From positions 7,952,534 through 8,016,533 of the forward strand of contig NC_051441.1 of the NCBI RefSeq assembly GCF_001649575.2: 64,000 bases of DNA, read 5' to 3'. The notes below the pieces were generated by a model, which ran no database searches, was not told the origin of the DNA, and was given only the letters and a program-made list of their open reading frames with translations. Source of the DNA: Kryptolebias marmoratus (Eukaryota; Chordata; Actinopteri; Cyprinodontiformes; Rivulidae). Positions within the stretch are counted from its first letter, which is position 1. Every line of letters starts with the position of its first letter. This document shows positions 1 through 20,300 of the stretch, one piece after another. Position numbers and translations under genes: made by a program.

Positions 1-7372
<7,372 letters not shown>

Positions 7373-7475
7373 GTGACCACATCTAAATGAAGCTGTTCAA
7401 CAGAGTTCATAAAATATGAAACAACTGTTGAATTATTTTTCCATTTACTACTTCAATAAATAAGCATTTACATAA
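7373..7475 (+). terminator. Myosin heavy chain 3' UTR with polyadenylation signal
   Basis: Short 3' UTR after the TAA. The only canonical AATAAA close to the stop is at 7455-7460, so cleavage is expected about 10-30 nt later. A ~100-nt 3' UTR is typical of sarcomeric myosin genes. Confidence 0.7.
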
Positions 7476-8364
7476 AATGAAATGGTGTATAAGAGTTGTT
7501 TTTTTGTTTACTGTTTGTTTGTCAAACACCTCAGCTCCAAAATTGGAGCTAAAGCACAGTTGTAAAATAATTATAAAATCCATACTGAATATTGTAAAAA
7601 GAAAAGACAGACTAAAAAATAGAAGCATTTTCCTCAAGTCATCTTATTTTAAAGTAACACTTCAGTACTTTACAATCACAGTTTAACAGTCTACATTTTA
7701 TGCTATTTATTTCATGTTTTCACCTTCTCAAAAAAATGCATGTCAGAGAGCTGCAAAAAGACATTCATTCCTCTTTTAAAGTAATAGAAGAGTAAGGCCA
7801 ATTACTTTCCTCTTGCTGAAAACATTCGGGTTTGACATCAAATAACCCAAATAAATTGACATTAAATTAAAAAAAAATTGCTTCAACATAATTTAGAAAT
7901 ATTTTTTACTGTGCAATGTTAAGAAGGCCTAATATATTTACCCCTGTAAAACTAAGTGTCAGGGGTAACATATTCTAAGTCAGTGGTTACCTGAATAAAA
8001 TAAAATTGTCATAAAGAACATAAAGAAATCTATCATTACATGTTAATCTGGACAACATGTCTGACATAAAACATCTCACTGGAAACAACACCAATAACTC
8101 TAGGAGTCTTCAAAGCAAATTTGCTCTGACACATGAGCCCTGAGTTGGAAATGCCTTTCCATTTCTGATCACAGCCCGTACCCTCCCCCCTACAAAATAC
8201 ATTTAGTCAACAGGTTAGCTAGCCATTCCAGTTAGTTATTAGAAGACTGAGCCACAAGTGGCTGCTTTTTGCAAAAATAAAAATCCTCTAACATACATAC
8301 ATACATGCAGGTAATTTCCTCTAAAATTTACATTTACTCGTACCTATGATGAATGGTTGTAATG

Positions 8365-8423
<59 letters not shown>

Positions 8424-11400
8424 AGTGACCAGTTGTTTTCATTTGTTTGTTGGCTTGTTTAGCAATCCACAAATGGAAATATTTTACTTGTGTAGACTTG
8501 TCACACAAGCCTGGGAACATTTTAATTTACCAAATGAAAAATGACTTTTAGAACATTACAATGAACTAGTCTGACCTTTGTTTTTTGTGTGTTTATTACA
8601 ATTGTTACCATTCTTTACAGTCCATAAGGCACCTTACCCTGCTGTAGCTCCTGTCATGAGGATGTTTCACTTTATGTTAGGGCTTATAAGTAAGCCAGTA
8701 AATGCTTAGAAAAGTGAGACACTACTGTGGAATGACAATTGGCCTATTACAATCCAATAACCATTGCAGGAATTCAAGTACTCCCTGGTTGCTACTTGTT
8801 GGTTCAAGTGCCCTTTGCTCTGAGAGTTATGCAATGTGACAAGTAATATAAATTAAGTGGATCCCAACAACAGGCTAAATTTATGATCTGTTCTTATTGC
8901 CAGCAGAGCCCATTTGAACAGTGTTGACTGGTTTATTTAAAAAGCAGCCTGGCTCACTTCGAAGGGTCATATAGGCCAGAAATACTAGGAGTAACTCAAT
9001 TGTTGCAAACTGATATGGATATTGAAAAAAAAAGATGTCAAGGACCACAACACAAAGTTTATATGATATAAACATTTTGTTGTAATGTGTACAAAATAAA
9101 CATTTTATTCACAGCACTTTTGTTTATTCAATTATTTTAAACAAAAAATAATTTGACATTTTACATAAATTTTAAATAAATTTGGAATCATGTTCAAAGC
9201 TACTGTTTAAAGTTTAAAGCCTAAGGTCTGCACAGATAATAATAAGAATGTTTTTTCAAACAATTATGAAAATCCTCCACTATCTCGGCATGTACAAAAT
9301 CTGACTATCGTTCAGTAATTTGCTTTTGTGGTATAGCTAGGATTCTTGATACATTAAAATTAGTACAAACGGAAGGACATGGACAAAATCACACACTGTT
9401 TGAAGGCTGAAAGTGCCCGGAACTATTAACAGCTTTAAAAGTGCTCTTGTGTTTGTTGCTAAACACAGGGTTAGGTTACAGATAACAATCTCACACTAAC
9501 AAGTTGCAAATCAGCTTGCCAAGATATTTTTAGAACTGGCTTGAAGTCTGAAGACAACTGCAGGAGAGTGCCATAAAGGCATTTGTTGAAGGCAGTCTCC
9601 TTTGCTAAGACAGAAAGACAGTATCATATAACAGACTCGAGCAACTGTCCTTTCTTTCGTCAAAGCCATTTATGCCTTCAATAGTTTATTAGGCTTACTA
9701 AAATTATATACTTAAAACTAAAGAAAATAACACTGTTCATTCTTTTTATCCCCTACGTGTTAAACACTCATACTTTTGGTTGTTTCAGGTTTTTGCCATC
9801 AAAAACAATACTAAGTTAAAAAGCTTATGTTAAAACACTACAATCATGATTATTTAAGTATAAAACAAAATTTGATTTAAGTATCAGTACCAGAATGGCT
9901 TATGACTTTGTAAAGTTTACAAAGGGGTTTTGTCTGGTTCTTGATGCTCCTGTCCTGGTGATACTTGATACTTGTTTAATCCTACTCAGACTCCTCTTCA
10001 CATATGTTTGTCATATTTTATCATTTTTAAAAAATCCAGCCCCATATTTCTATGTTAGTCCATCTATCATGAGCAACATTACTTGAGAAAGGCGGTTAAG
10101 TAAATATAAAATACTTTGCTTGATAATGTAGTTTACAAAAACACCAAAAGAAGTCAGAAAAGTACTGCTGTGTTTGCTGTCACAATCACAACAATAAATT
10201 CTTAGTTGTGATTGTGAATTCAGTTTTCATTCACTGTCATGATAATTGTTAACGTCTGGCATCTCTGACATTTTGTTTACTGGCATAGAACTTATTTTGG
10301 GTGTCATCCCAACCTAGAAGGCAACTGTTCTTCCTTTCCATTCCAAGATGACATATAATCCCTTCTCAGCCTCTGTGGAATGGTTCTCAGCCCTATTTAA
10401 TTTCAGACAAGACAGCTGAGGGATTGATCTCCTGTACAACTTTAACTGACATTTTACATGCTTCTTCAGCACCACAGCCAGGGTCATGATGTAGTCAGCT
10501 GTCTTTTATTACCTCACTGAAAAGGATTAAAAAAGATTATTTTATTCATGAAACATGTAGTTGATAGACATGCATGTTCATGAAAAAGCATAAACCCACC
10601 TATCTATTTCCTGTACTCACACTGTGCTGTTCAGGGTGGCAGGTGGGCTGGAATAAATCCCAGCTGTTATCAGGCAAAAGGCAGGGTACACTCCGTACAT
10701 GTCGCCAGTTCTAAAAGGGTCAACATTGAAGCATGGAAGGTAACCAACCATTCATGCTCATACTCACTCCTGAGGACAAATTAGACTCCACACTTTACAT
10801 TCATGCATTTGGAGAACTTGCAAACTCCACACATAAAGGCCTATACACCTGAAAGAACCAGATCCCTCGCTTTGAGGCAACAGTACAATAACCACAACAC
10901 CTGATTGCAGACCCAAAAACATAAACATAACGTTAGTATGAACACATATCTTCTAGTGGACAAATGATTGGTCTCTGGGTACAAAATCTTACAGCGGATA
11001 TTGTGATTAAATTATTAAACATGAATGTTTGTTTAAAAATTATTCTTACATTCTAAGCAGAATCAGTTTATACAAAGAGGGGAAATTAACATAATATTTT
11101 GGTATATACTTCTTCTATTTTTTAATAATTTTTGTGTTTTTACATTCAAATAAAACATAAAATTTATCCCCAACACAGTTATCATCCCACAAATCACAAG
11201 TTTGGGCTTCACTCTCCAACACCTTGTATACCCCAATTAATCTTAGGAATTCCATTAGTGCTAGCATATTATAACAAGTCATTTCAACCTACTCAAAAAG
11301 ACCTATGAAATTTTAACAGACTGATAAAATATTTCAGACTAGTAAACTGTATACATTAACACTGACCCTCCTGTACATCCTGTGGACTATTTAGGTTGTT

Positions 11401-11730
11401 GTCCTAAACTTTTAAAATTATTTTTTAGATAGGGTTTCTGTAGTCAGGCTATGAATGACCAGGATGTTACTTGCAGTAGACTGCTGTCTTATCAGTTTGG
11501 AGAAATTAATAGAACCTCAATTGTGAGAAGAGTGAGTGTAATCTGCATGTGAACCTAGCTTGCATAATATCTCAGTTTAAAAGCTTGAACCTCACACTCT
11601 CTGCTTTTTGGAACTGATACAGCTTTGTGGATTTTTGAAAACAACAAAAACATTTTTCAATGTCAAATTCCAAGTTAATAGCATTTCACATTAATTTTCT
11701 AATCGATTCCATAATGTACAACATAAATAA
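7476..11730. other. Non-coding interval between myosin and pcp2-like gene
   Basis: AT-rich sequence with no exon-like reading frame I can support. Open frames here are under 100 codons and show no family resemblance. Part of the right side (about 11.1-11.73 kb) is probably 3' UTR of the minus-strand pcp2-like gene, but no polyadenylation site could be fixed with confidence. Confidence 0.6.
8369..8419. repeat. (AT)n microsatellite
   Basis: About 51 bp of uninterrupted alternating AT in the myosin/pcp2 intergenic interval. Confidence 0.97.
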
Positions 11731-12374
11731 TTACTTTATGATACAACTCTTCTTATCTTTCTTTCCAGCACCCTTCCCCTTTCCTTGCTCTGCCTTTTCC
11801 TTTACTTTTCCAGGAGCCCCTTTACATTTTTCTCCTTGAGCAGTTCCTTTTTGCATCTGAGCTGAGTGGTGTATCTTTTCATTTGAGGAGGAGCAATCTT
11901 CATCTAGACTGGCAGAGGTGGTCAGAAGCTTTTCTTTCTCTTCTGGGCATGAGGTTACAAGGTGTGTTTTACCACGATAGGGAGATGAAGATTGTGAATG
12001 ATCTTTCCTGGGACTTGTGTCACTGGATTTAGCATCTTTTTTAGGGACAAGATTTAAATCTAAGGATAGGGGTCTGCCAAATACTGGGCTCAGGGGAATC
12101 ACAACATTATCTCCTGGAGCACCAAGAGTTAAAAAGACTTCTGGAATCTGAAAGTCATTTTTCAGTCCCTGAAAATACACACAAAAATAAATAAGCGCTT
12201 TAAAAATAAATTAATTAACTTTTCAGAATTCAGTTCAGCAAGCTTAAAATTTTCAGTATGCTGAGGAAGAACTTACCGGCTGTGGTGTTATGCTCACTGA
12301 CACTTTCAGCTTCATCTGTGTATGAGTAAATGAATGAATGAATGAATGAATAAATGAATAAATGAATAAATGAA

Positions 12375-12405
<31 letters not shown>

Positions 12406-15400
12406 ATATCAATGTGTCATCACTGTAGACTTCCAATCAAATAAATTATGTATTTATCTTGTTTTATTTACCTGTGCTTCTGAGTCTTGATTTTTCTGAA
12501 ATTCTGTCTCAGGAGTAAACGAAGCAGATTTGGGTAGGGTCAAAGTAGGGCCAGAATCTGTACAAGCCATTTGGAGCTGAGAGGTACATCTACAATAGTC
12601 CTTCCTCGGTGTGGCAGGTGTTCCTTCATCCACCATGATAAGTGGTGCTGAGACCTAGTAAAAAGAATGTTAAATAAGGGTTGTTAAGCTTTCAAGTATG
12701 TCCATATTAATACTGTAGTTTAACAAAACGTAAAACAGGAGTAAAATTGTTTATTGGGCAAATATTTCACGATCAACATACATTTCTTCTTCACGTAAAA
12801 CACACATTCTTTATTCAAGGAATTAAATCTTAACTTGGAGCAGCAAAGGTTTAGCTCAAATTGTAAAACTAGGACACACAAATTTCAAAATGCCTACATT
12901 TATTAATAATTCAAAATAAATTTGTACTTTATAGCAGCTTTTGTATTTCTAGTATTTTCATTCAATCTAAAGTTTCCTCTTACCTCTGGCTGAGGAGGTG
13001 CAGTGTGCTGATCATTAAGTGGTTTTGCCTGACTAGAAGTGAAAATATTGACAAAGGCATCAGCTCCTGCCCCTGTGGAAAGAAAAATCAAATAGTTTTT
13101 CATGACATCTTATAAACATAAGTCAAATGTGTCTGTGTGTTTTTCTGACCTACGGGGACAAAATTTAAAACTCCTCCATTGTGTATTGGTGTGGCAGGTG
13201 TGCTGGGTTGTAAAAAGCACCGTTGCTCTTCCATACGTCTACTTTGTGCATGTCTTATTGTCTCAAAGAACTGTTCCTGCTCGTCTACAGATAAGTCCTA
13301 AAAGAAACAAAAGACTATGAGCTTTTCTATTGTCATTGACATCCTTTTATTGGCCTAAACAAAAATAATGGAATAGGAAAATTAAAGGTCAGACTATATA
13401 TAGACTATATATATAGACTATATTAGTATATTGAATGGAAGTACACCTGACCTGCCAGTGTCTATCAGGTTTTAAAAAGGCTGGCTCCTGGTGAGGTTCA
13501 TCAGACATGTCTGATGTGAGTTTCTTGTGCTGGGCAGAGGGAGTGCACAGACTTTTGAGGACTTCTGGTGCATTGCATCTCTGTTCATCCATTCTTGAGC
13601 CCTGTGAAGACAAAAGTTATTTAGGTGTCTAGAATAAAAAATGTCTACATTTCAAAAAAGTGAAACTCATTATGCTTTATTTGTGTTCAACCTGGGCCCT
13701 TGAAACCAAGTAACACAAATAGCGTGCGTTCCTCTCAGCAGGAGATAATGGTAAGGAGGTTCCTCCATTCTGTATTCCTGGTAATGAAGGGAGAAACATT
13801 CGCTGGTCGTCAAGCCGACGGCCCTGAAAGTTTGCCAGCAAGGTGAAGAGCTTTTCAGCATCTAAACATTGTATGGTGAAGAAAAACATATACATATATA
13901 TATATATGATTAAATACATGGTTGTCATTTTAATATGTCAGATATATAATAAAACATGCAAATATGCTATAACCTTGTGGCAATGTGTTCAGACTGAGGT
14001 GGTCTTTGGGTGTATCTTGGGGATTCAATACACATCGCTGTTCATCCATCCGACCTCGTTGGAAATGATTCATTAAAGTTAAAATTTCTTCAATTTCAGC
14101 TGGTGTGAAAACCTAGATAGAAAGTTTATAAACAGTAAAAATTCAGGTGAGTAAAAGCAGATGACCCTTGCAGTTAAAAATGACAAGAGCCTCTTGAACA
14201 CAAACCTGTTTAGTAGATTCTTTATTTTTATTCTTTAGTTGTTCTAAATCTGAACTTCCACTGAAGGAGGCTGAGCGAACAAGACCAAGACCAGAGGCAG
14301 ACTTTTTAATTTTTGGTGAATACTCGGACGTTTGAATTTGAGGTAAGAAACACCTTTGGTCATCCATTCTGGAGCCCTAAAAAGCATTGGAGAAAAACAG
14401 AATATGATTTTCTGATTAGTATCCACAGTAAAACACATAGTCAATAACAGATTTGAAAAGGTATTTTTTTTAAAAATAACAACAGATTTCTTTTAAAACA
14501 GACTGGTGTTATTTAATCACATTTTGTGAAATATTTATCTAAGAATTTGAAAGTCAGATATTTTTTATTTATTTATTTGCTTTTAAGAAAAATGTACCAA
14601 CCTGGACTTTAGAGACCAAATAACACAAGTAGCTTGCGTCCCCATTCGAAGTGCTATTATCATTCTGTAATCCTGGTAATGATGGAAGAAATAGTCGCTG
14701 ATCATCGAGCCTTCGGCTTTGAGTGAGGGCCAAAAAGTTGAAGAACATTTCAGGATCTAGAAGTTAGTTGAACTTTAAATTAAATTCAGTTTGTCTGAAA
14801 ATGCACATATAAGAAAGAAGTGTTTGATTTAAAAAACAAAAAACAAAAATAAAAACAGACTGACAGAGACACTTCAGTTTTGACAGTTTCACTATTGTTT
14901 TTTGTTTTTTTGTTGTTCTTTTTTTTACCTATGTTTAATGAATTTGTGGTTGGATTGTCTGTGTGTTCAGGTGAGCAGGGAACATTGCTGCAGGAATCCA
15001 CTACACATTCCTGTTCTTCTGTATGTCCATGCTGATCATGAGCAATCATATTATTGAACTTTTGTTGCTCCCCAGGTGGTTCTTCCTTTTTATAAATTGT
15101 TAAAAAAAATAAAAATAAAACGTAAGTAAGGAAAAGATGAACAGTAATTATGCTCAAGTACATAGAAGGAGTTTGACAAATCTGCAGCCACCACTGGCCA
15201 GAACGAACCAATAAAGAATTGGAGCAGGTATGCAGAGAAGGAACTTGTACCTGATGGACTGGTGCCAACAGATCCTTCCTGTCTCCATCTGGAGTACTCA
15301 AATTCTGAGTATTATCCATCTCAGGTTCCTTTGAAAACAACAACAACAAAAAATAAAATAAATACACGAAATAGTAATTTATATAATCCACCACTTGTGC

Positions 15401-16039
15401 CGGTGAATATACTCTCCTTTTTATCATTTCTAGTCAAGTATTCGGCTGTTAAAAATAGCAGCGGTATCTTCAAACTAAGGTGTTCTCAATGTTTGTGAAT
15501 CTATTGCTAGAACAGGAGTAAAACGGTGATGTACCAGTCCACAAAATGGTAAGTCATTGTCATGACTTTTGGTACAATTATTTAGTTACATTGGGACCCA
15601 AAGTGCAATGCTGTTCATTCATGTGTGGCCACTGTGAGGAACTGGTTACATTCAGGATCTGTTTCACCATTTCAATACAAAAGAACTGGTGTAAACTGTT
15701 GCACTTTTTTTTTTTCTGAATCTGTCACAACTATTCTGAATCTGTCACAACTTACTGTCAAATGAAAATTATTTATTACTGTATGTGTAATAGATAATCT
15801 TATTTAATCAGGAAAAAAGATTGAGATCAATGTGTAACATATATCTAACATCAAAATAATTGTTCAGTTGATATAATCAACAAACTGCGTATTATATGTC
15901 ACTGAGAAGCATAAGAACAATCAAACATTTTATTGAAATTTAAATAAAATACCAGTAATTATTACGACACAAATACATAATTTCACTTCACCTGTTCATC
16001 AGCAGCTTCTGCTAACCAATCCTCTCCAGCAGATGCCAT
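11731..16039 (-). CDS. pcp2: Multi-GoLoco G-alpha regulator, pcp2-like (13 exons, 654 aa)
   Basis: GoLoco motifs bind GDP-bound Gi/o alpha subunits and block nucleotide release through a D/E-Q-R triad. Exons in transcript order: 16039-15992 (ATG), 15328-15251, 15085-14929, 14756-14602, 14376-14206, 14112-13974, 13861-13692, 13601-13452, 13297-13150, 13072-12984, 12654-12472, 12315-12277, 12168-11731 (TAA). All junctions are GT-AG and phase-consistent; total 1965 nt. Canonical GoLocos: exon 4 ([20 protein letters not shown]), exon 4/5 junction ([12 protein letters not shown]), exon 6 ([11 protein letters not shown]), exon 7 ([18 protein letters not shown]), exon 7/8 junction (GSRMDEQRC), exon 9 ([15 protein letters not shown]). 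Degenerate copies: exon 3 (EEQE in place of DQR) and exon 10 (NDQH). The C-terminal third is unrecognised, lysine-rich, and ends [10 protein letters not shown]. The pcp2 name rests on GoLoco content plus adjacency to stxbp2 and pet100, as in human. Human PCP2 is far shorter with two motifs; a GPSM-type relative without TPRs is the alternative. Confidence 0.85.
12320..12409. repeat. (AATG)n/(AATA)n tetranucleotide microsatellite abutting a splice acceptor
   Basis: About 90 bp of AATG grading into AATA repeats on the plus strand. Read on the gene (minus) strand it is TTAT/TTCA repeats ending a few bases before the acceptor AG of pcp2-like exon 12, so it supplies that exon's pyrimidine tract. 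Confidence 0.95.
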
Positions 16040-16734
16040 CATAAAAATGTAGAGGAAAAACAAAAAAACAATCCAAAAGGTTTGAAGCTAAACACTAAAT
16101 GAGACTAGCAAGAAACAAAACAAAAAAAACAAAACACTTCATATGAACTGATGAATCTCCATTAGATGTACGGCTGTTTGTGAAACAGAGATGATTCCAA
16201 CTGATGCTACAATATGGTAGAGTGGTTTTAAATAGAGTTCTGAGTCGTGAGTATTAACCTATCGCTATTAAGACCCAAGATAGTGCCCTCTTGTTAATAT
16301 CACCATTTGTAATCCCAGATAAAAACATAATCCTCAACATGAAGAGGGATGATCCCTTTAACTAAGATGTACATATTCTTCTTTTTGACCTAAGGCTTTA
16401 CTTAAACTTTGTTCATTTTAAAGACCCCATCATGATTATGCTATAAGCCCATGAGATTACTCAAATGTCCAAATATAATAGACTTTTTACTATGAGAGCA
16501 ATGCCTTTTGTTTTTCAGACTTTCAAACTACAAATAGGATAGATCAAGAATATTAGGATAGCCAATCTGAGATGACTGAACAGTCTATTAAATATCTTAA
16601 AGATTTTTTTATGCAGTTTGAAAATAATGAATGACATTTTAAGAAAATTCTTTAACTTTTATTCCCAAGCACAGACAGATCATCTTGAGCACAAACAGAA
16701 TACAAAATTAGAAATAACTGCATTTCATTTATAA
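16040..16734. other. Intergenic: pcp2-like upstream region and stxbp2 downstream region
   Basis: No coding signal seen. It should contain the promoter of the minus-strand pcp2-like gene, just right of 16039, and sequence beyond the stxbp2 polyadenylation signal. A GCCCTCTTG sequence near 16287 resembles half of a CTCF core but lacks the rest. Confidence 0.5.
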
Positions 16735-17301
16735 TTTATTTTATTGACTGGAAAAACAAACATCCACCCCATAAGTTCCCAGGTATATATTAAAGTACAT
16801 GGTTTTTGTACATTTTTTATAATATTAAGAAAACAGTTCATTGTAGCAGTTGTCACATATAGTCTGAGAAAGCAATTCCCAGATTTGACAAAATGCCCTG
16901 GAAGAAAATCATTTTATACAGTCCCATTAAGTTACATTTTCATTACATACATGATCTCAGATCATCTAGTTTTCTGAGTGCATATTTCGGCAAATCAAAT
17001 ATATAACAACAAGATTTTGGATAAGAATAGTTAATCAAATTACTACAAATATACTTAAATATTTTCACACAACTTCAATCAGAAGAACGAGAAACCCTAA
17101 ATAAGACACGAAAGCAATAAAAAGACCATTCTAAAATAAAAAATCAGTAGTTACTTTCAATGATTACATATACATCTCTTCATATTTCAGTTAAGTAATT
17201 ATGACAGACAAGGCAGAATACCAGTGACCAGACTAATGAAAAACTGTAACTATTCATTTGTGCTCTTCCCTGCTTAGGGAGCAAGATTTAGGATTGGAAA
17301 T
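16735..17301 (-). terminator. stxbp2: stxbp2 3' UTR with polyadenylation signals
   Basis: AT-rich sequence after the stxbp2 stop. Minus-strand AATAAA occurs at 16735-16740 and 16740-16745, about 560 nt past the stop and the best candidates for the 3' end. Confidence 0.55.
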
Positions 17302-20300
17302 TTAGTCCAAACCGTTTAAGTCATTAAGGAAGCTGGTTGGAGTCAAGATGTGAGATGACCCTGTCAAAGAAAAAAAAAAAAAAAAGGTTTTCAGTGACTG
17401 ATAAAAAAAGACATTTATGGCAGACATACAATTAAGAATCATGACTTCATAAAAAAAAAAACTATTGCTTACCAATAAGAACTTCCCATTTCCCTTCAGT
17501 GGCTCGAGTGACTTCGTAAGCAGAACGCATCTCTGAGTGTGACACCCCACTAATCACAAAGATAATAAGCCGAGGGCCGGAGCGATATTCTGTTGGAGAC
17601 TTATTTTTGTGCCAGTGTCCAAATCGTGCACTGCTGTAAAAGATTTGGAACATTGTTATTTGGTAACAAGTTACTAAACTATCAGTTTCAGGAAATTTTC
17701 AATATCAATTAGATTTTTCCTTCTAAGGTTACAAACATGTTACATATAATGTATATTTTTGCATTGTGCTAATCTGTCTCATAATGGTCCACAGGTCAAA
17801 TTTAACAGTATTCAACCTGTCATGTCTGGTTTTACACAACCATCTGACATCATAGGGTTGCTACTAATGACTACTCTTCTTTAATTCTGCACTTTGCTTA
17901 AAAGCAAGCTGACAACCATTGTGCATTATGCAGATTATATGTCAAATAAGGTCCAAGGTTTGTACAGGCACCATTACCACTATGAGAATTCCTTTTGGGA
18001 TTGAAGGCAATCATAGTAAAGCTAAATTAGTTTCACCTTCCGACCCCAGCTTATTCTGTCAAAAGATGGGCTCCAACTTAATTACAGGGAAAAAAGCTTT
18101 TACCAGACCACATCATCTGCCTGCTGTACCACTTGGTTCATTCAAGCAAAATACAAAATGATTAAAGAAAAAAAATCTATTTTTTTCTTTATACCCAAAA
18201 TCTTGAGAAAATAATGTGCATTTACAAACTTTTCTGTTTCCGAAACCCACCTGACTGCAGTCTGAGTTGTGTTGATTGGCGCAGGATCAGAGATGAATGG
18301 CCACTGTTTCCTGTCCAGTTTGTCTTCAATGGCATTCTGCAAAACAAAAGTTCAAATGGTGTCAAATCCTGAAACAAATGTAGGTGGGTAAACAACAAAA
18401 ATTTGAAATTCACTTTGGCATTATTACCTCCATGACATCCTTGATGACGGGTGTCCATCTAGAGAGTTGGTATGTACTCTCTGTTCTCTCCTTTCGGTCT
18501 GGCAACATTTTTCCAGCATTGCAGCCCTGACAAAACCAAAAGAAACAAACAAACAAAAAAAACATGTATGCAACAAATAGTGAAGGAGGACATTTATATT
18601 AACAGCAGTTTAATAACCTTTCTTGTAACAAAACACTTACGCCGGCTATAATGTTACAGCCCAGTTTCTGCATGTTGGTGATGATTTTGCTGTCTTCCCG
18701 TATATTTGCATGTTGGATGAGCTTGGCAAGGTTCTCCTCTGTGATACCTAAACATGATGACTCATATGTAAACTTTGTAAAGGCCTTTAAAACATTTCAG
18801 ATGCTCTGCTATTCACTCCATAACAAAACAGTCATTTGCTTTTTAACCCCTAAAGGATTTTATATTAATGAGCTTATTTAAAAAAATGCTAACATAAGTA
18901 CAAACCTTTTTTCTTATGGAAAATGAACAGCAATATGATGCGGATTTTGTCATAAGCCTCAATATCATTGTTGAGGAGTACAGGAACAATGCTCTTCATG
19001 GCATCCTTTAGAGGTTCCCCCTCTGCATTTGCTCCCATTGCCAGGTCCTGTGGAAGACATTCCTGGTTAACTACTGGCTGCTACTGAAATATCAATCACC
19101 AAATTGGCAGCAAAATCACATGGCAGCTGGCACACAAAGAGTTTTTTGTTGATTTTATTCAATGAACTTTGCATTTATGAGACAATGATCCGACAGTCAA
19201 GTATTTATTTATCCTATATTGAAGAGAAAAACCTAGAGTTTCACGTTTCCAATCCATAAATTATGTCAACATAATGAAAAATGCTTGTATATACTTCAAA
19301 ATAACAACAATACATACATGGATTTATTCCTGGTTGCCTAAACTGTATAAACACTTGACCAAATGACAGCTGAAAGCACTGTTGCCATTTGGATCTCACT
19401 ATCCATCTTAGAGCCAAAACATGCTCACAGGATTAAAGAGGCAGCTTTCAGATGTGCTGACAATCCATTACTGTGGTTGAGTGATTTAATAATAAAAAAA
19501 AGAAAGAGTCCATCAACACTTGCAACTCACAAGCATGCCTAGATCATCATTTTCTGTGTGCTTGAGATTCATCTGACACAAGACTAAATGTGGCAAAAGC
19601 ATGTCACCTCTGGAAGCATGCCTGGCACACAAACAAACAACACAATGAGGTTTGGCAGCGGTCTGGACTGTGGCTTCATCCCATGCTTCAGCTGATGGCC
19701 AGATTAATACAGTAGCATGTGGTACGTGAGTATTAACTTCCTTTCAACTCACAGTCATGACATAACAGCTTTCTTTGCACTTCTGGAGACATATGGATGT
19801 TTATGTCTGCTTCAAAGCTTCTTATGCAATATTCCAATTATGTTTTGTCATTAAATATCACCAAACAGTACCAATAGTATGTTAGCATACCCCAGAAAAA
19901 ATAAATAAATAAATTCAGTTTTTTGTTGTTGTTAAATATAAATATAAACTGTGTATATTTAAACAGTGATAAGGTTGTTAAAACAAAATGGGTCAAACTT
20001 GGGAAGATTTGTTTAATAATGCCAAATTTGTATAGCACACTCCATACTGACCTGCTCCACTTCACAAACGTTATCAAGAGAAGTCTTGAATTTCTTCATA
20101 CAAGCTTCTGCTAAGTGCAAATGAGTAGAGTACTGTGAAGAAAAATGGTGTGAAAATTTATTACTTTTTTTTTTTTCTAAATTTTGATTTAAAAATATCA
20201 AAACTATAAATCTGTATTTCTCTCCTAAATATGACTCTTTATATTATAATGTTATTTTTTTATTATAAAGATACTAAAAAATGAAAATGTTCTGTTCCTT

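Noticed and set aside
16280..16300. Single CTCF-like half core (GCCCTCTTG) near the pcp2-like promoter; similar partial matches near 25549, 29600 and 60216.
   Set aside because: None has both the CCAC half and the upstream TGCAGT module at 18 nt, unlike the seven sites at 50.4-52.5 kb.
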